Made by a program: the position numbers and the translations under genes. From positions 16,389,255 to 16,453,254 of the forward strand of contig JACSVZ010000012.1 in assembly GCA_014706295.1 (NCBI GenBank): a stretch of DNA of 64,000 nt, written 5' to 3'. Below the pieces are notes generated by a model, which worked only from the letters and a program-made list of their open reading frames with translations, was not told the origin of the DNA and made no database searches. The stretch is from Lycocorax pyrrhopterus obiensis (lineage: Eukaryota; Chordata; Aves; Passeriformes; Paradisaeidae). Below, in pieces: positions 47,601 through 59,400 of the stretch (within the stretch, counting starts at the first letter, position 1; every line of letters starts with the position of its first letter).

Positions 47601-50600
47601 CTGGCCTGGCTCCATCTCTACTTATAACTTTATTTATCCAGGTCTTGCTGCAAACTCACAGTTTTCCTGTACTAAATGTGCTCCCCATTTCCACACCATG
47701 AGCCCATCACCTTCTCCTCTTTCTCCCTCTCCACAGGGTATTTTCCCCAAGGAGCTGCAACCTGTGCTATGCACACACCTTGCCAACTTACACATTCACA
47801 AACAGAGATGAGACCTTTACACTCACCTGGCCTTCAAGGTGTTCGTTACTCTCCAATAATTTTTGCACAAGAAAAAACAAAAATCAATTCAACGAGAGGG
47901 AAAGATTCAGGGATTTTCCTAGACCTGTGACTGATGGAGTTCCTTTCACTTTCCAGAGCCAGGCTGGGAGTGAGATGGTTCCTCTGAAGGTTTCTTACAC
48001 CACGCAGGAAAAGTTAATTCCAGTGGTGGTTTTGCAGGAGGATAGGGAAAGGGAGCACATCTGTGGAAGAAAATTCACGGCAATTGTGTGAGCTTACCCT
48101 CTGCCTCTAACGCTTTCCATTTCTGTGGATATCAGGAATACAGAGAGGTTTCGTCTGCTCCAGAAAGTCCCTGAAACAGTCTCATCTGGACTGACTCAGC
48201 CTTTGCTATTTCTAAAATAGAGCAGCACCACAAAGTTGGCTTGGCATTTCCATACAAAGACCAGGTACCATGAGCTGAGTGTGGGCAATGGAAGTCCCGT
48301 TCCGAAATCCTGCTTGCCTCCACCTCCCTGGATGTCACACTGTGTTCCAGCCACAGCTGCAAGTCCTTTGGCAAACCCAGATTCTGCAGCCACACATTAT
48401 TCCCCTGCAAGCTGCAATGGCTCCTCATGGTCTCAAAGTGTCTTCCCCCCACGTGTACCCCTTGTGTTTTACAGTGGGATGGGTATCCCAGGGGGAAGAT
48501 GCTGGAATACCCAGCTTACAGTTCCAATCAGAGAGGGCTGTCATGCAGCACCACAGGCTACATGTTTTGCCCTTTGGTGGGTTGGCTTCCGAGGCCTTAC
48601 ACAGCCAGCTGGATATACACATTTGTCTGAGCAGATGCATGCCTTGTTACATCACCAGGCCTGCAAAAGGAATTTTGCTCCAGCCTGCCAATTTAGGTGT
48701 CTGTCCAAATTTCAGATTAGCCACCCTTTCTTCAGCTGCTGCTGAATACTTGCAATGCCTGAAGTCTTTATGTACTTAGTTGTAGCTGGGAAAGCTCCTT
48801 TACGCAGGTATTGCTGCTGGTAATGTTCTATTCCATGACTCTGCATGCAGCTATATCCACAGAAACACAGCCCAGAGCCTGGAGCAGCCTTCTCATCACC
48901 GGGATTGTTTCCTTAGTTCCCATACTCTCTGGCCCAGATGGTATTACATACAAAAATGAAACAGCCTCAAGAGAGAAAGAGAAAGAAGGCAGCATGTCCC
49001 AGACTTCCTTTCAGAGCAGAGTGGATTTAAGGTCCAAAAAAGAGGAAAAGCATGAATCCAAATTTCCTACAAGTCATGTGATGTAACCACTAGCCTTAGG
49101 CCAAGCAGGCTTTTCCTCTGCACAACTTGTTCCTGTGCTCGTGCAAGCCCCCACTCCAGGAGGTGAACCTGAGAGAGAGGAACTCCCCAGTATCCAACCT
49201 GCAAGTCCTCGGGGTAGAGCTCCCCCACCTGCCTGCACACACATCCATCCCCAGCCACTGCCACCTGTCTCTCCCACAGTTCTTCTGAAGCCCTGATTAC
49301 CTGGCTCTGAATGCCAAATTCCCCAAGCGTGAAACATTAGTTGTGTGACCACGGAGTTGGCTCATGTCTGGGAAGATTGACTTCTCCCTTTCGTCTCACA
49401 GCTTCTCTTGGACACAGGCAGTTTTCACCCTTGGGAGGTACAAGCAAAGCTGCTTCCAGAATTCATGCTGGGGTAAAGCAAGGAAGAATTAATCTTCCAA
49501 CAGACATGGCACAGGTAACTGTGCTACTCTGGGGTTGTGTTTTCTCAAAGGCTGTTTTAGCTGCACCACAGCATGCCCATGGCCAGCCTGGCCCAAGAGA
49601 TGGAACAGTCTTGGAAAGATGGAGGCATTTATGTACAGATGGGCTTAACCAGAGCAACAAACTCCTGTCCACCATTACAGGAGCAGCACAGCCATGGGGC
49701 AGCGGGTACAGAGGTGGAGCAACAGGTTTCACCGGAGAGACAAATTGCTGATGCTGAGAATAGATGTGATTGAAGGAAAGGAAGGAGTGAGAGAAGCAAA
49801 AGCTGTGACCCACAGGGAGCATGAAGATACAGAGCAAGAAGATACAGCTAATTTTGTCTGGTCTCAGCAATTGAAAACAGACACTTTATGTCGTTAACAT
49901 CCCAAAGCACATTGAGCTCAAGGGTTTGCTGTGCTGCACAGAGTGCAAAATTACTCCTGCCCTAAGAAGGTCCATGTAAGATCACGATGAATGAAGTTGG
50001 ATGTGGCTACGTCTCTTTCCTTTCAACTCTCTTTGTACAGTGCAAGGCCAGTGTACCAGGGCATGGGAAACAGTTTACCTCATTCACAATGGATTCAGTG
50101 TTGCCAAAAGGGGACTGATCCTCGTGGACCTTGCAAGGAGACACAAGCCAAATCTGTCAGATCTCGGCCTTGTGACTAGTAACAGTTCAACAAGGTTCTC
50201 TTTCCCACACTTTCCTTTGCATCTGATCTGCAGACCTCCTTCTCAGACCCCCAGCACACCCTGGGAAGCTGAAGAAGCTGCAAGCAGCTGGGGAGGGACA
50301 CTCATCCATCTTGTTTGGTTTTGTTGCTTTCCCACAGTGTTCTGAATAGCTGCTGCAAAAACTGGCAAGACAAGTCCTTTTTTTCACTCTGCATCAGCTT
50401 GTAGGGGAAAAAATTATTAAAATCATCCCCCAGAAGCACAGGGAGGACAGTGCTGGTTTACATGGGATTCAGATATGGATTCAGACAGCAAGTAGTGTAT
50501 CGAGTAGAGCAAAGGTATTGTGGAAGCAGTGAGTCTGCCAGGAATGCCCAAATCCTCACCCTGTAGAGAACTGTGCTCTGAACACAGCCATGTGTCCATG

Positions 50601-50769
50601 GGCAGAACAATCCTCCACTGGGCTTCCTGACCTCCAGATCCTGCTCCAGAGCCTGCCTGGCACAGCTTGGAAGGGATATGAATAGTTCTTGGCTACAGAG
50701 AAGAGTTTTACTGCTGTAGGGACAGACTGGGAAGTCTTAGCTTTGTGGAGACAGGTAATCAGAAAGGGC
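47601..50769. other. No gene recognised
   Basis: Open frames near 48.24-48.78 kb overlap each other and lack any domain. No repeats beyond short runs. Confidence 0.4.
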
Positions 50770-50860
50770 TCACAGAATCACAGCATATCCCGAGTTGGAA
50801 GGGACCCACAAGGATCATCGAGTCCAGCTCCTGGTCCTGCACGGGACAGCCCTGAGAATG
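50770..50860 (-). mobile_element. CR1 LINE 3' terminal fragment
   Basis: CAGAATCACAGCATATCCCG, GAGTTGGAAGGGACCCACAA and GATCATCGAGTCCAGCTCC match the subfamily of the copy at 6493. Confidence 0.82.
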
Positions 50861-53337
50861 GCAATGAGCTGGCCAAGGTGGTTCAATGGAACTTAGCTTG
50901 GAAGAAGATGAACAGTATTAGGTGTCCAGTGCTGAAATGTTGCCAAAGCAGGAAGATCTGTGCCAGGGAAAAATGGCCATTTCTCCTAGGCTGCAATGTT
51001 ACTCAGTGCCACTGTTCTGTGGGATTTGCCAAGCCTTATGGAAGCAATAACATTATCTAACAGCACTGAGTGTAGTGAGGCTGCATCCCACCTTACTTTC
51101 TTTGCAAAATTGGTGAAGGAGCAGCTGTTATGGGTTTTATTAAAAGGTGATGGGTAAGATGAATTTAGATGGTGCTGCTGCTACCTGAGCCATGGTGGCT
51201 CCCCTCTGAAGGGATAACCTCAGAAGAAGATTTTAATCAAGTTGTACTTCAGACATCAGAATAGCAGAGAGAAAGGGTTGGGTGTCTGGCCCAGGATTTG
51301 AAGTGAGCTGTTTAGAGCCCACAGCTCGGTTTGCTCTGTCACCTGCTCTGACAACTGCTTCATTCATTTACGTTGTGCTTTCAGAGCAGTTGAGGAGCTA
51401 CCCCTGCCTGGCCACACTTTAAAAATCAGATCCTCACATGGAAAATACAAAAATTTATGGTTCTACTTTAAGATTTGCAGAATGTGAACATTGAAGAAAG
51501 CTAGATCTCCACAACAGTTTTGGGGGTTGCAAAAAAAATTGTGAGTATGATGATATACATAGTTTGCTCTTGCCTCAGACAATGCCACTACAGCCTGGAG
51601 GTCACTGGGGAATATGGTATAAAGATATGGTGGGAAGATAAAGAGTAGTGTGTTGGGATGTTTAGGGGCACAGGGTAACAACACTGTGTTAGTGTTGTTA
51701 GTACTGTTACTTCATGTTTGAGGGGAGAAAAGGAACAGTATCAGGAATACTGAAAATCCTCCCTAATGATGAAGGGGTCCCAGGCCATACACCACAGAGC
51801 ACAGACACTGTATAAAATCACACTGTTGATAGCCTTGAACAAAAAGGCTTTGCACTAGATTGACTCTTCCACAGCCCAAAACCCAGAGGTCACCCTCAAC
51901 ATTTTATTACCTGGTCTGACAAACTCAGCATGGTTGTGATGCTGTGTCTGGTAAAGGTCAGGTTTGTATTAAGAAATGATTTGGAGCATCCAAACATGAC
52001 ATTAAGAACTGTGGAGCCACAGCTTGAAGGAACAAGACACGTTCACAGAGCACCTGGGAAGGCCTGTGGGAGAGGAACAGGCTGGATTTCACATCCTGGC
52101 TCCAAAATCTATCTCTGCCCTCAGACTGAACAAATTCATCAAAGCGAACTTTAGTATTTAGACAAGAACAATAAATGCCAAGTATCCACTGCCCTGCCTT
52201 TACCTGTGCCTCTCCGTAAAGCATTACACATTTCAAGTCACTGCTCTCCACAGATACAGCCCTTCCAGTAGAGAGAGCTGCACTGGCTACACCACAAGCA
52301 CACCTTGAATTTCTAGTCTTTCACATGCCTGAAGAGGAAACAAAGAAATCAGTGCAAAGTGTAACATGGTATTTATTCCTTGTGGTGAAACCAGGACATT
52401 TGACTAAGTTTAGCACTGAGCAGGTATATTCCTACAGCATCAGGGCATACAGTTTCAGGAAAACAGAGGAAAAGGGGCATCAAGGCACAGTTTTTAAGCT
52501 AAAAGCCCTGAAATACACAAATGTATGCACTGACACATGCAGGGGCAGACAGTCCTGAAGTCCTAAACCTGTTCATGGCCTAGCTACCAGTGCACACTGC
52601 AAGAATAGCCTTAGACCTCAAGAGAGGGTCAGAAACTATGGCAGATGACTTAATAGACCCATAAGTATTTCAGCTAAATTGCTAAATTCACACCCTTCTG
52701 CAGATTAGAGAGTAACTCCCAAAATCTCCTATTTTTGCTGTTCCAAATCTATATAGCTACTCAACAATGCAGCTATTGGAAATGCTCTCAACTCCCTGCA
52801 ATGACAACTACGGCTGTTTCTACACATTTGGATGAAAAGTTTCCAAGTCCTCTGAAGACAAATCCCCTACCCTGCAATTCCTCTAAGGAAGTCACACAGA
52901 CTGTACCCTCTGGAGCCAGACACACGTCTACCCCTAGTCTCATAGAGGTGCAGAAGGAGTGACAGACTGAACAGGGAGGCAGACCAAAGATCTTCCAGCA
53001 CAGGGAAAACACCAGAATCCAGAGGCTGTGGGCTGAGCCAGTGCTGCAGTGCAATCCCCACAAATGCTAAGCAATGCCTGGCACAGGGTGCTCACACCTC
53101 ACCATGATAAAGGAATGCCAGTGTTGCTGTGGGCAGAATGACCCACGGGTCACCTGGATCTCCGGGGGCTCAAGGAAAGCTCTCTGTAGTCGCCACCACA
53201 AACCCAAAGCCAATGAAAAGGAAGGACAAATGAAGCGCCAGTTGCAAGTCGGTGCCAACACAACGGACAAGCGGCCTCAGGCAGCGTTTACAGACAATTA
53301 ACCCCAACCCCAGTGGCACCGGAGCAGAGCAGCTCAC
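50861..53337. other. No gene recognised
   Basis: Low-complexity-free, moderately AT-rich sequence with no exon that I can support. Possibly first-intron sequence of the - strand gene. Confidence 0.4.
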
Positions 53338-54110
53338 CTGCGGAGGTGGCCGTAAATAGCCTCTCAGCAGCAGCCTGGGAGTGCAGGAGGGAAGGGACAG
53401 AAAAGCACAGAAGAGCCAAAAGCAGCACTCACAAAGCTCTGTTATTTCCTCTCCTGCTCGTCCACCAACACGTGGGCAGTATCTAAAGGAGTCTGCACTT
53501 CGCGGGAAAATTGCTGGGCAGGTTTCTGAGTTCAAGAAGCGGCTGGAGGACAGCATTTCAGATCGGGCATGCCACTCCCAGCTCCGACAGCGAACCTCAG
53601 CGCCGCACCAGCCTCCGCACGGCCGCGGGCCCCGGAGCCCTGTCCTGCTGCACCCTCCCTGTGCTCGCACCACTGCCAGGAGCTCCTCTCATCCTTCCCC
53701 ACGCCACTCTCAGCACCCAAACCAGCTCAATGCACAGAAGCAAAGGGGCAGAGCACCCACGTACAGGGACTCCCGACGGCTGCCGGGGTCCTCTCAGGCG
53801 ACGGCACCAACTCGCTGCCGCGTTCTCCGGTGGCCGGGATCAGCCAGGTGCCAGCACAGCCCGGCTCTCCCGCAGCCAACTTTCTGGGAGGCGGCTGTTT
53901 GAAAAGCTCCTGCCGTCTTTGTTTGGCTGGGGCAGAGCCAGCAAGGGCTGCCGGGAAGGTCACCCAGGAGGAGACCGCTGTACAGGGAGGGCGGAGCGCT
54001 TCTCGTAACCCTTTCGGGGCAGCCGCGCTCCAGGGCTGCGAGGAGCCCCGTCACCTCAGGGCACAGACCCGTCCGTCCCGTCCCGGAGCACTGCCCAGGC
54101 GTGGCTGGTC
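53338..54110 (-). promoter_or_regulatory. CpG island, possible promoter and first exon of the helix-turn-helix gene
   Basis: CpG-dense between about 53.56 and 54.11 kb. On the - strand a consensus donor CTCCGCAG|GTGAGC lies at 53338/53337, which would end a 5' untranslated exon. The nearest - strand coding gene starts at 44436, so it would need a 9-kb first intron. Assignment to that gene is inference. Confidence 0.4.
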
Positions 54111-54685
54111 ACACCCGTGCCAGAGGATGGAAAAGCTCCACAAGAGGCAGCGCTGCCGTCCCTAGAGATCCCATCCAGCCCTGGAAGCACCATCTCCATC
54201 CCTGCGGGGGGATGGTGGCTGCGCTGTGCCAGCCGGGCTGCTGGCATGGGGCAGAGGCCACAGCGGGGCCGGGCCATTCGCTGTGAAACTGAAGCAGACA
54301 CGTGCTTTGAGCTGTTCTCACCTCTGCTAGTGCCCCCAAATGAGATGGTCAAATGTCTCTTCTCGTTCAGGCTTGGCTTAAGGCTCAGTCCTGCCAACTG
54401 CTGGCAGCCCCTGGGAGGGGATCAGAGCCCCCCACACGCTACCACCGTCCTGGGGCTGGCCCTGCGGCTCACAGCTCTGCAGGAACCTGCTTCAGGTAAC
54501 AGCTGGCAGGAAACCTTTTTCACAGTACTATTATTTTTCTGCTGGTTCAGTGACCTTACCCTGCCCACCCCTGGAGAGATGAGAGCTGTTATGAGAATAA
54601 GGGCGTGTAGGACTTTGGGATCAGTTAGCCTTTATGGTTTTGCCGTAACTGAGAGAGAAAAAAATGTTAAATACTGTGGGTGCAG
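54111..54685. other. No gene recognised
   Basis: GC-rich shoulder of the island, then ordinary sequence. Open frames here are short or antisense shadows. Confidence 0.4.
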
Positions 54686-54995
54686 CCAGGTGGGGGTCGG
54701 GCTCTGCTCCCCGGGAACAAGGGACAGGGTAAGGGGAAATGGCCTCAAGTTGCACCAGGGGTGGTTTAGTTTGGATATTGGGGAAATACTCCTTGCAGAA
54801 TCGGTGGTCAGGCATTAGAAGAGGCTACCCAGGGCAGTGGTAGAATCACCATCTCTGGAAGTGTTCAAAAAAAAATGTAGATGTGGCACCTGGGGACATG
54901 GTTTTGTGGTGGCCTTTGCAGTGCTGTGGGAATGGCATTGGATTAGATTCAATGATCTTAGAGGGCTTTTCCAACCTTAATGATTCCATGATTTA
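54686..54995 (+). mobile_element. CR1 LINE 3' fragment (Y-type), sense
   Basis: CAGGTGGGGGTCGGGCTCTG, GGGAACAAGGGACAGGGTAA, then AGGGCTTTTCCAACCTTAAT and ATGATTCCATGATTTAAG at the 3' end. Confidence 0.92.
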
Positions 54996-56020
54996 AGGTC
55001 ATCATGACAGTCTACTAATAGTCCTCATTAGACATAATGCAGTTTCTCATTGAACCTATGTGAACTTTTAGTAGACTACAAAATCCGCTGTCAGGGAAAT
55101 CTGCCCTTTAACTAGATGTTGTGTGAAGAACAACTTTCTTTTTGCTTTCTTTGGGGTTTTGTTTATTTTCTTTGTTTGTTTTCTGAACCTGTTCCATGGC
55201 AGGTTTTATGTAATACCCCTTGGTTTTGCAGCAGAACAGAAAATAAGCCAGTTTTTCTTCTTGCCACAATGAATTTACAGACACCTGCCCTGGTCTTGCT
55301 CATGTCCTGTGGTGGAGGTAGACAGGACATATTCTTGCACTGCATTCAAGAGGTGAAGCTTCCATCAGTAGGAATTCAACAGATATGCCTGTGGCCATAC
55401 ACTTCAGCTGATCAGCACACCTGCTTCTCAGAAAGGTCTGTTGCTTTTAAGGCCCTGCATTAGGGATGGAGTCAAAATACACTTCTGACTTTGTTCCTCT
55501 GAAGTCAAAAGTCAGGCAGCCAGTGTGGTCAGAAGGTCAGACCAGTGCCTGCATTGGCAAATTTCCTTTTAAGTTCACAGCAAACGCATTTGGCGGGGAG
55601 AGTGAGAGGATATCCTTCCCACAAGACATGAAATGCCACTGTATGGTGCTCCATCTTAAGTCTTTCATTCTCCTCTTCCCAATTTTCTTGCAGTTGAGAG
55701 GGCAAGTCCCCTCTCAGTAGTGCCGTCCCTACATCCGCCACTACCTCAAAACAGAGTCTGTGCTGTGAATCTGCAACCTGCACCTGACACAGGGTGGGCC
55801 CAGAATCCACGTGTGGAGGCTGCAGTCTGCTGGGTGTCAAGCTCTTAAAATCCAGAGTTGAAGCTCCAGCTGCTACTGTCATTACTGTTATTATGCAGGA
55901 GTGGGTTTGTAGGAACTTTTATTTCACCAGTTAGTGTAGCTGCATAAACTCGACAAGCAAACCCAGTACAAACTGGACTCACTGCTCACTGCACTGGTCA
56001 GATGTGCCCGATGAACTGGG
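54996..56020. other. No gene recognised (upstream of RNPS1)
   Basis: Nothing coding or repetitive recognised. Confidence 0.4.
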
Positions 56021-56030
56021 CTGAGGCAGC

Positions 56031-56264
56031 GCGGGCCGGGAGCATTTAGTGCTCTAACACACAGAGCGGGCCTGGCCAGCCGCTGCGCTCCCGCCGCCAC
56101 GGCCACGGGCCCTGAAGGGGCACCCTCCCACGGCGGCGCGGCGCGGGGCGGGCCAGGAGCATTTAGTGCTCTAACACACAGAGCGAGCCTGGCCAGCCGC
56201 TGCGCTCCCGCCGCCACGGCCACGGGCCCTGAAGGGGCACCCTCCCACCGCGGCGCGGCCCGGC
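56031..56264. repeat. 117-bp tandem duplication, two copies
   Basis: The block containing GAGCATTTAGTGCTCTAACA recurs exactly 117 bp later (agcatttagt at 56041 and 56158), with only a few differences over the unit. It includes AGCATTTAGTGCT and the CCGCCGCCACGGCCACGGGC segment, immediately upstream of the RNPS1 core promoter. Confidence 0.92.
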
Positions 56265-56299
56265 CCGGCCCGTTCCCGGTCGCTTTCCGCCCTTCCGCC

Positions 56300-56401
56300 C
56301 GCCCTGCCTCCGCTATGACGCCATCACCGTGCGCTGCCCCTTCCCGCCCGCGCTGCGTCAATCTCGCGCGACGGGCGCGGAGCGGCGGCGGTGCTGAGGA
56401 T
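56300..56401 (+). other. RNPS1: RNPS1 exon 1: 5' untranslated region plus first two bases of the start codon
   Basis: The left end is approximate. The exon ends GCTGAGGAT|GTGAGTGC. Its last two bases (A 56400, T 56401) join G 60348 to make ATG, in context GAGG-ATG-G with A at -3. Confidence 0.75.
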
Positions 56402-59400
56402 GTGAGTGCGGGGCGGGGGCCGCGCCATCCGCGTCCATCCGGCCCGGCCGCGGCCCGAGCGGCCCCGCCACCGCGCGGGGCGCTCTGGGGAGCGCGCTGG
56501 GGCCGCCGAGAGGCCATGGCGGCGCGAGGGCCAAGGGATGGGGCCTCGGAGCCGCGCTCTCCCGCGGCCGGGGGCGGGGAGGGGAGGGAGGGCCGGGGCG
56601 GGGCCGGCCGGGGCTTGCCGGGGAGCCGGGTCTGAGTCTCGGCGCTGCAGCGGCCGGGCCGGCGGGAGGAGCTCTGTGCGGGCCCGAGGGGCGGGTTGCT
56701 GTGCTGATCTGGCGGCCCCCTGCCCCACGGGCGCTGTACCGGACTCACGGCATGCGGATCTGGCTGCCTCGCGCCTCGCCGGCCCCAGAGCTGGGCCGAG
56801 CGGCCGTTGTGGGCAGAGAAGTGCCGGGCGCTGAACCCTCCTCACACCAGGAGTTGTTCTACCAGTTTGCAGCTGAAGACCTGAAGCAAACTGCCAGTAA
56901 AGAACTCGCCTATAGCCATACGGGAAACCCGGGGGCGAGCGAGTTTGCTTCCTTTGCCACAGAACTGCAGCTCTAAGCGTGCAGATTCTGTCTCTAAAGC
57001 AGAAGTGTGCGTGAGATGGACGTTTGGTTTGTGTAGACTGCTCTTAGACTTTCTGGTTTGGGGTGGGTGCCCCTAAACCAGTTATTTGTTGGAGAGTGAG
57101 AGGTTTTTGATCGTAGGGAAGAAGCATGTTGCTTTGAAATGCGGTGTTGTACAGCCTTGTGTGAAGACTGTGGTTTATTCTTTCTACATTTTCCAGTGAA
57201 TGCCTGAACTTGTGCAGATGAAAATGCCTACAGGTTAGGGTGAGGCTTCCAACTGAAGTGAGCTTGGCCAGTGGCATTCCTGAGAAAGGAACATATATTT
57301 TAATGGAGTAAAACCACTGGTTAGTTTGGAGGCTGCTTAAATGCAGCATCGTTTGCTGAATGTTCAAAAGCCGTGTGGCTCATGTGCCTGGTGAGTGCCT
57401 GTCTCGAGGAGCAGTAAGCAGTGAAACCAGAAAGGAGATGGTAGCCAGGTGAGGCTCGGGGGTCTTCTCCCAGGCAACAGGCAATAGGACAAGAGGACAC
57501 CATCCTAAGCTGCACTGGGGAGATTTAGGTCAGACATTAGGAAGAATTTCTTCACAGAAAGGGCGATTGGGCTTTGGAAAGGGATGCCCAGAGAGGTTGT
57601 GGAGTCACTGTCCCTGGAGGTGTTTGTGGAAAGACTGGATGTGGCACTGAGTGCTCTGGTCAAGTTGACGTGGTGGTGTTGGATCAGAGGTTGGAGTTGG
57701 TGGTCTCAGAGGTTTGTTCCAATGTAATTGATTCTGTGATTCTATTTCCTGCTTTGGCAGCAGCCTGGGTAACAGCAAACATGCTGGTCTTTATGCGTGT
57801 GCCTTCTTCCCTTCTCCCAGGAGGGGTAAAACCAGATCTGACTCTTGGGCACTAACACATAGATTTGTATGCTGATAACATCGTGATTCTGATAGTCCAC
57901 AGGTGCAGGAGGAGCTGATGTGTAGGCAGAGATGACCCAAACCTGGCTGTGGGATATTTAGAAGAAGAAAAATGGGCTCTGGGGTGACCTAATTGCAGCC
58001 CTCCAGTACCTGAAATGAACCTATGAGAAAGATGGAGAGAGATGTTTTGCAAGGGCCTGGAGTGCGAGGACAAGGGGGAATGGCTTCCTGCTGACAGAGG
58101 GCAGGTTTACATTAGAGATTAGAAAGAAATTCTTGCCTGTGAGAGTGGTGAGGCCCTGGCACAGGTTGCCCAGAAAAGCCCCATCCCTGGAAGTGTTCAA
58201 GGCCAGGTTGGAGCCACCCGGTGTAGTGGAACATGTCCCTGCCCATGGCTGGGGGGTTGGAAAGTGATGAGCTTTAAGGTTCATGCCATCCCAAACCAGT
58301 CTATGATTCTGTTATTTTTATGAAAGGAAAATCTTAAGTTTTCTGGTCTTGTGAAACTGGGAACCTGTCTGTTCTGTACCGCCCAGCTAGGCTCATGCAG
58401 TGGCTTTCAACTCCCGAACTGCAGCCCCCTCAAACCTTGCACTAGAGAGGCACAGAGCTGGATAGAAATGTCCTAAAGCTGAGTGACATACACAGGTTTG
58501 CTTGTCTTGGCTCCCTTTGCAACACCTGTGGGACAGTCCATAGACTGCTTTCTTCCTGCCACTGGTGCTAGAGGAGACGTTTCTGCTCCCAGCAAGCTCT
58601 GCCAGTGGCACCTCTGTGGTGTGGGTTTCCTGTCCTCCATGCAGAAAGGCCATGGGTGTTTCTTAGTTTCTGCAGGGAGCTTGGTTTGTGAATATTCATT
58701 TGTGTTGCTTCTTGCAGTTAATATATTAGGGAAAACTGTGAAGCTGAAAATCAGGAAAGCAAGTTTCGCTGTTAGAGGTGATCTCTTCCCAGCCTTAAAT
58801 TTAATTGTAATTCAGAGAATAAAGTAATTGCTTGCCAGAAGCACAGAAGCAACAAGATTGTTGGACGCTGTGAGCTGGAGAGGTTTTTTCTTGTTCAGAG
58901 TTTGCCTGTGATGCACATGGAGATGGAGATGTTTCCAACATCCTGCATTACTGTGCATATTCAGTGCCACTGCAGATAAGGCTGGCAGCTCCAACACACT
59001 TCTGCTCGTGCTTCCATTCCCTCAATGTTTCATTCCTTGGTAGTTGAGGGTGTCACACTCCTTTAGAGGTTATTAAAATATTGGAGGCAGGTTTGTAATG
59101 CAGGTGTTAAACAATCCCCATGGAGTAATCAAAATGCAGCATGTTTATAGACGTTGCAGATTTTGTGATGGATGCAGCCCTCACATGGCAAACATCTGGA
59201 AGTCAACTAATGCCCAGCATTTCAGTGTTAATTAGAGAGGTGTTAAATTAGTCTCCTTTTGGATCTAGAGCAAAGAGGGAGGGTAGGTAAGGTCAGAATC
59301 CAGTTTAGACTTTGTGCTGAGAAGTTGAAATGAGAGCTGCTGTGGCAGCAGTGCAGCAATCTCAGCCCTTTCACCTGGTCTTACCAAGGCTGACAGAGCT

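Larger units (their letters stand above)
56020..56720 (+). promoter_or_regulatory. RNPS1: RNPS1 CpG-island promoter
   Basis: Very GC- and CpG-rich. Just upstream of exon 1 are two TTCCGCCC boxes (about 56286-56300) and a TGACGCCA element that resembles a CRE/ATF half-site. No TATA box is seen, as usual for a housekeeping gene. The first exon ends at 56401. Confidence 0.8.

Noticed and set aside
48236..48779. Two overlapping + strand open frames of about 167 codons
   Set aside because: Two frames open at once over the same bases with no domain suggest chance.
55924..56748. 274-codon open frame on the - strand over the RNPS1 promoter
   Set aside because: It arises from the CpG island and the 117-bp tandem duplication (a multiple of three keeps the frame open). 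It contains a repeated, low-complexity Ala/Arg/Pro sequence.
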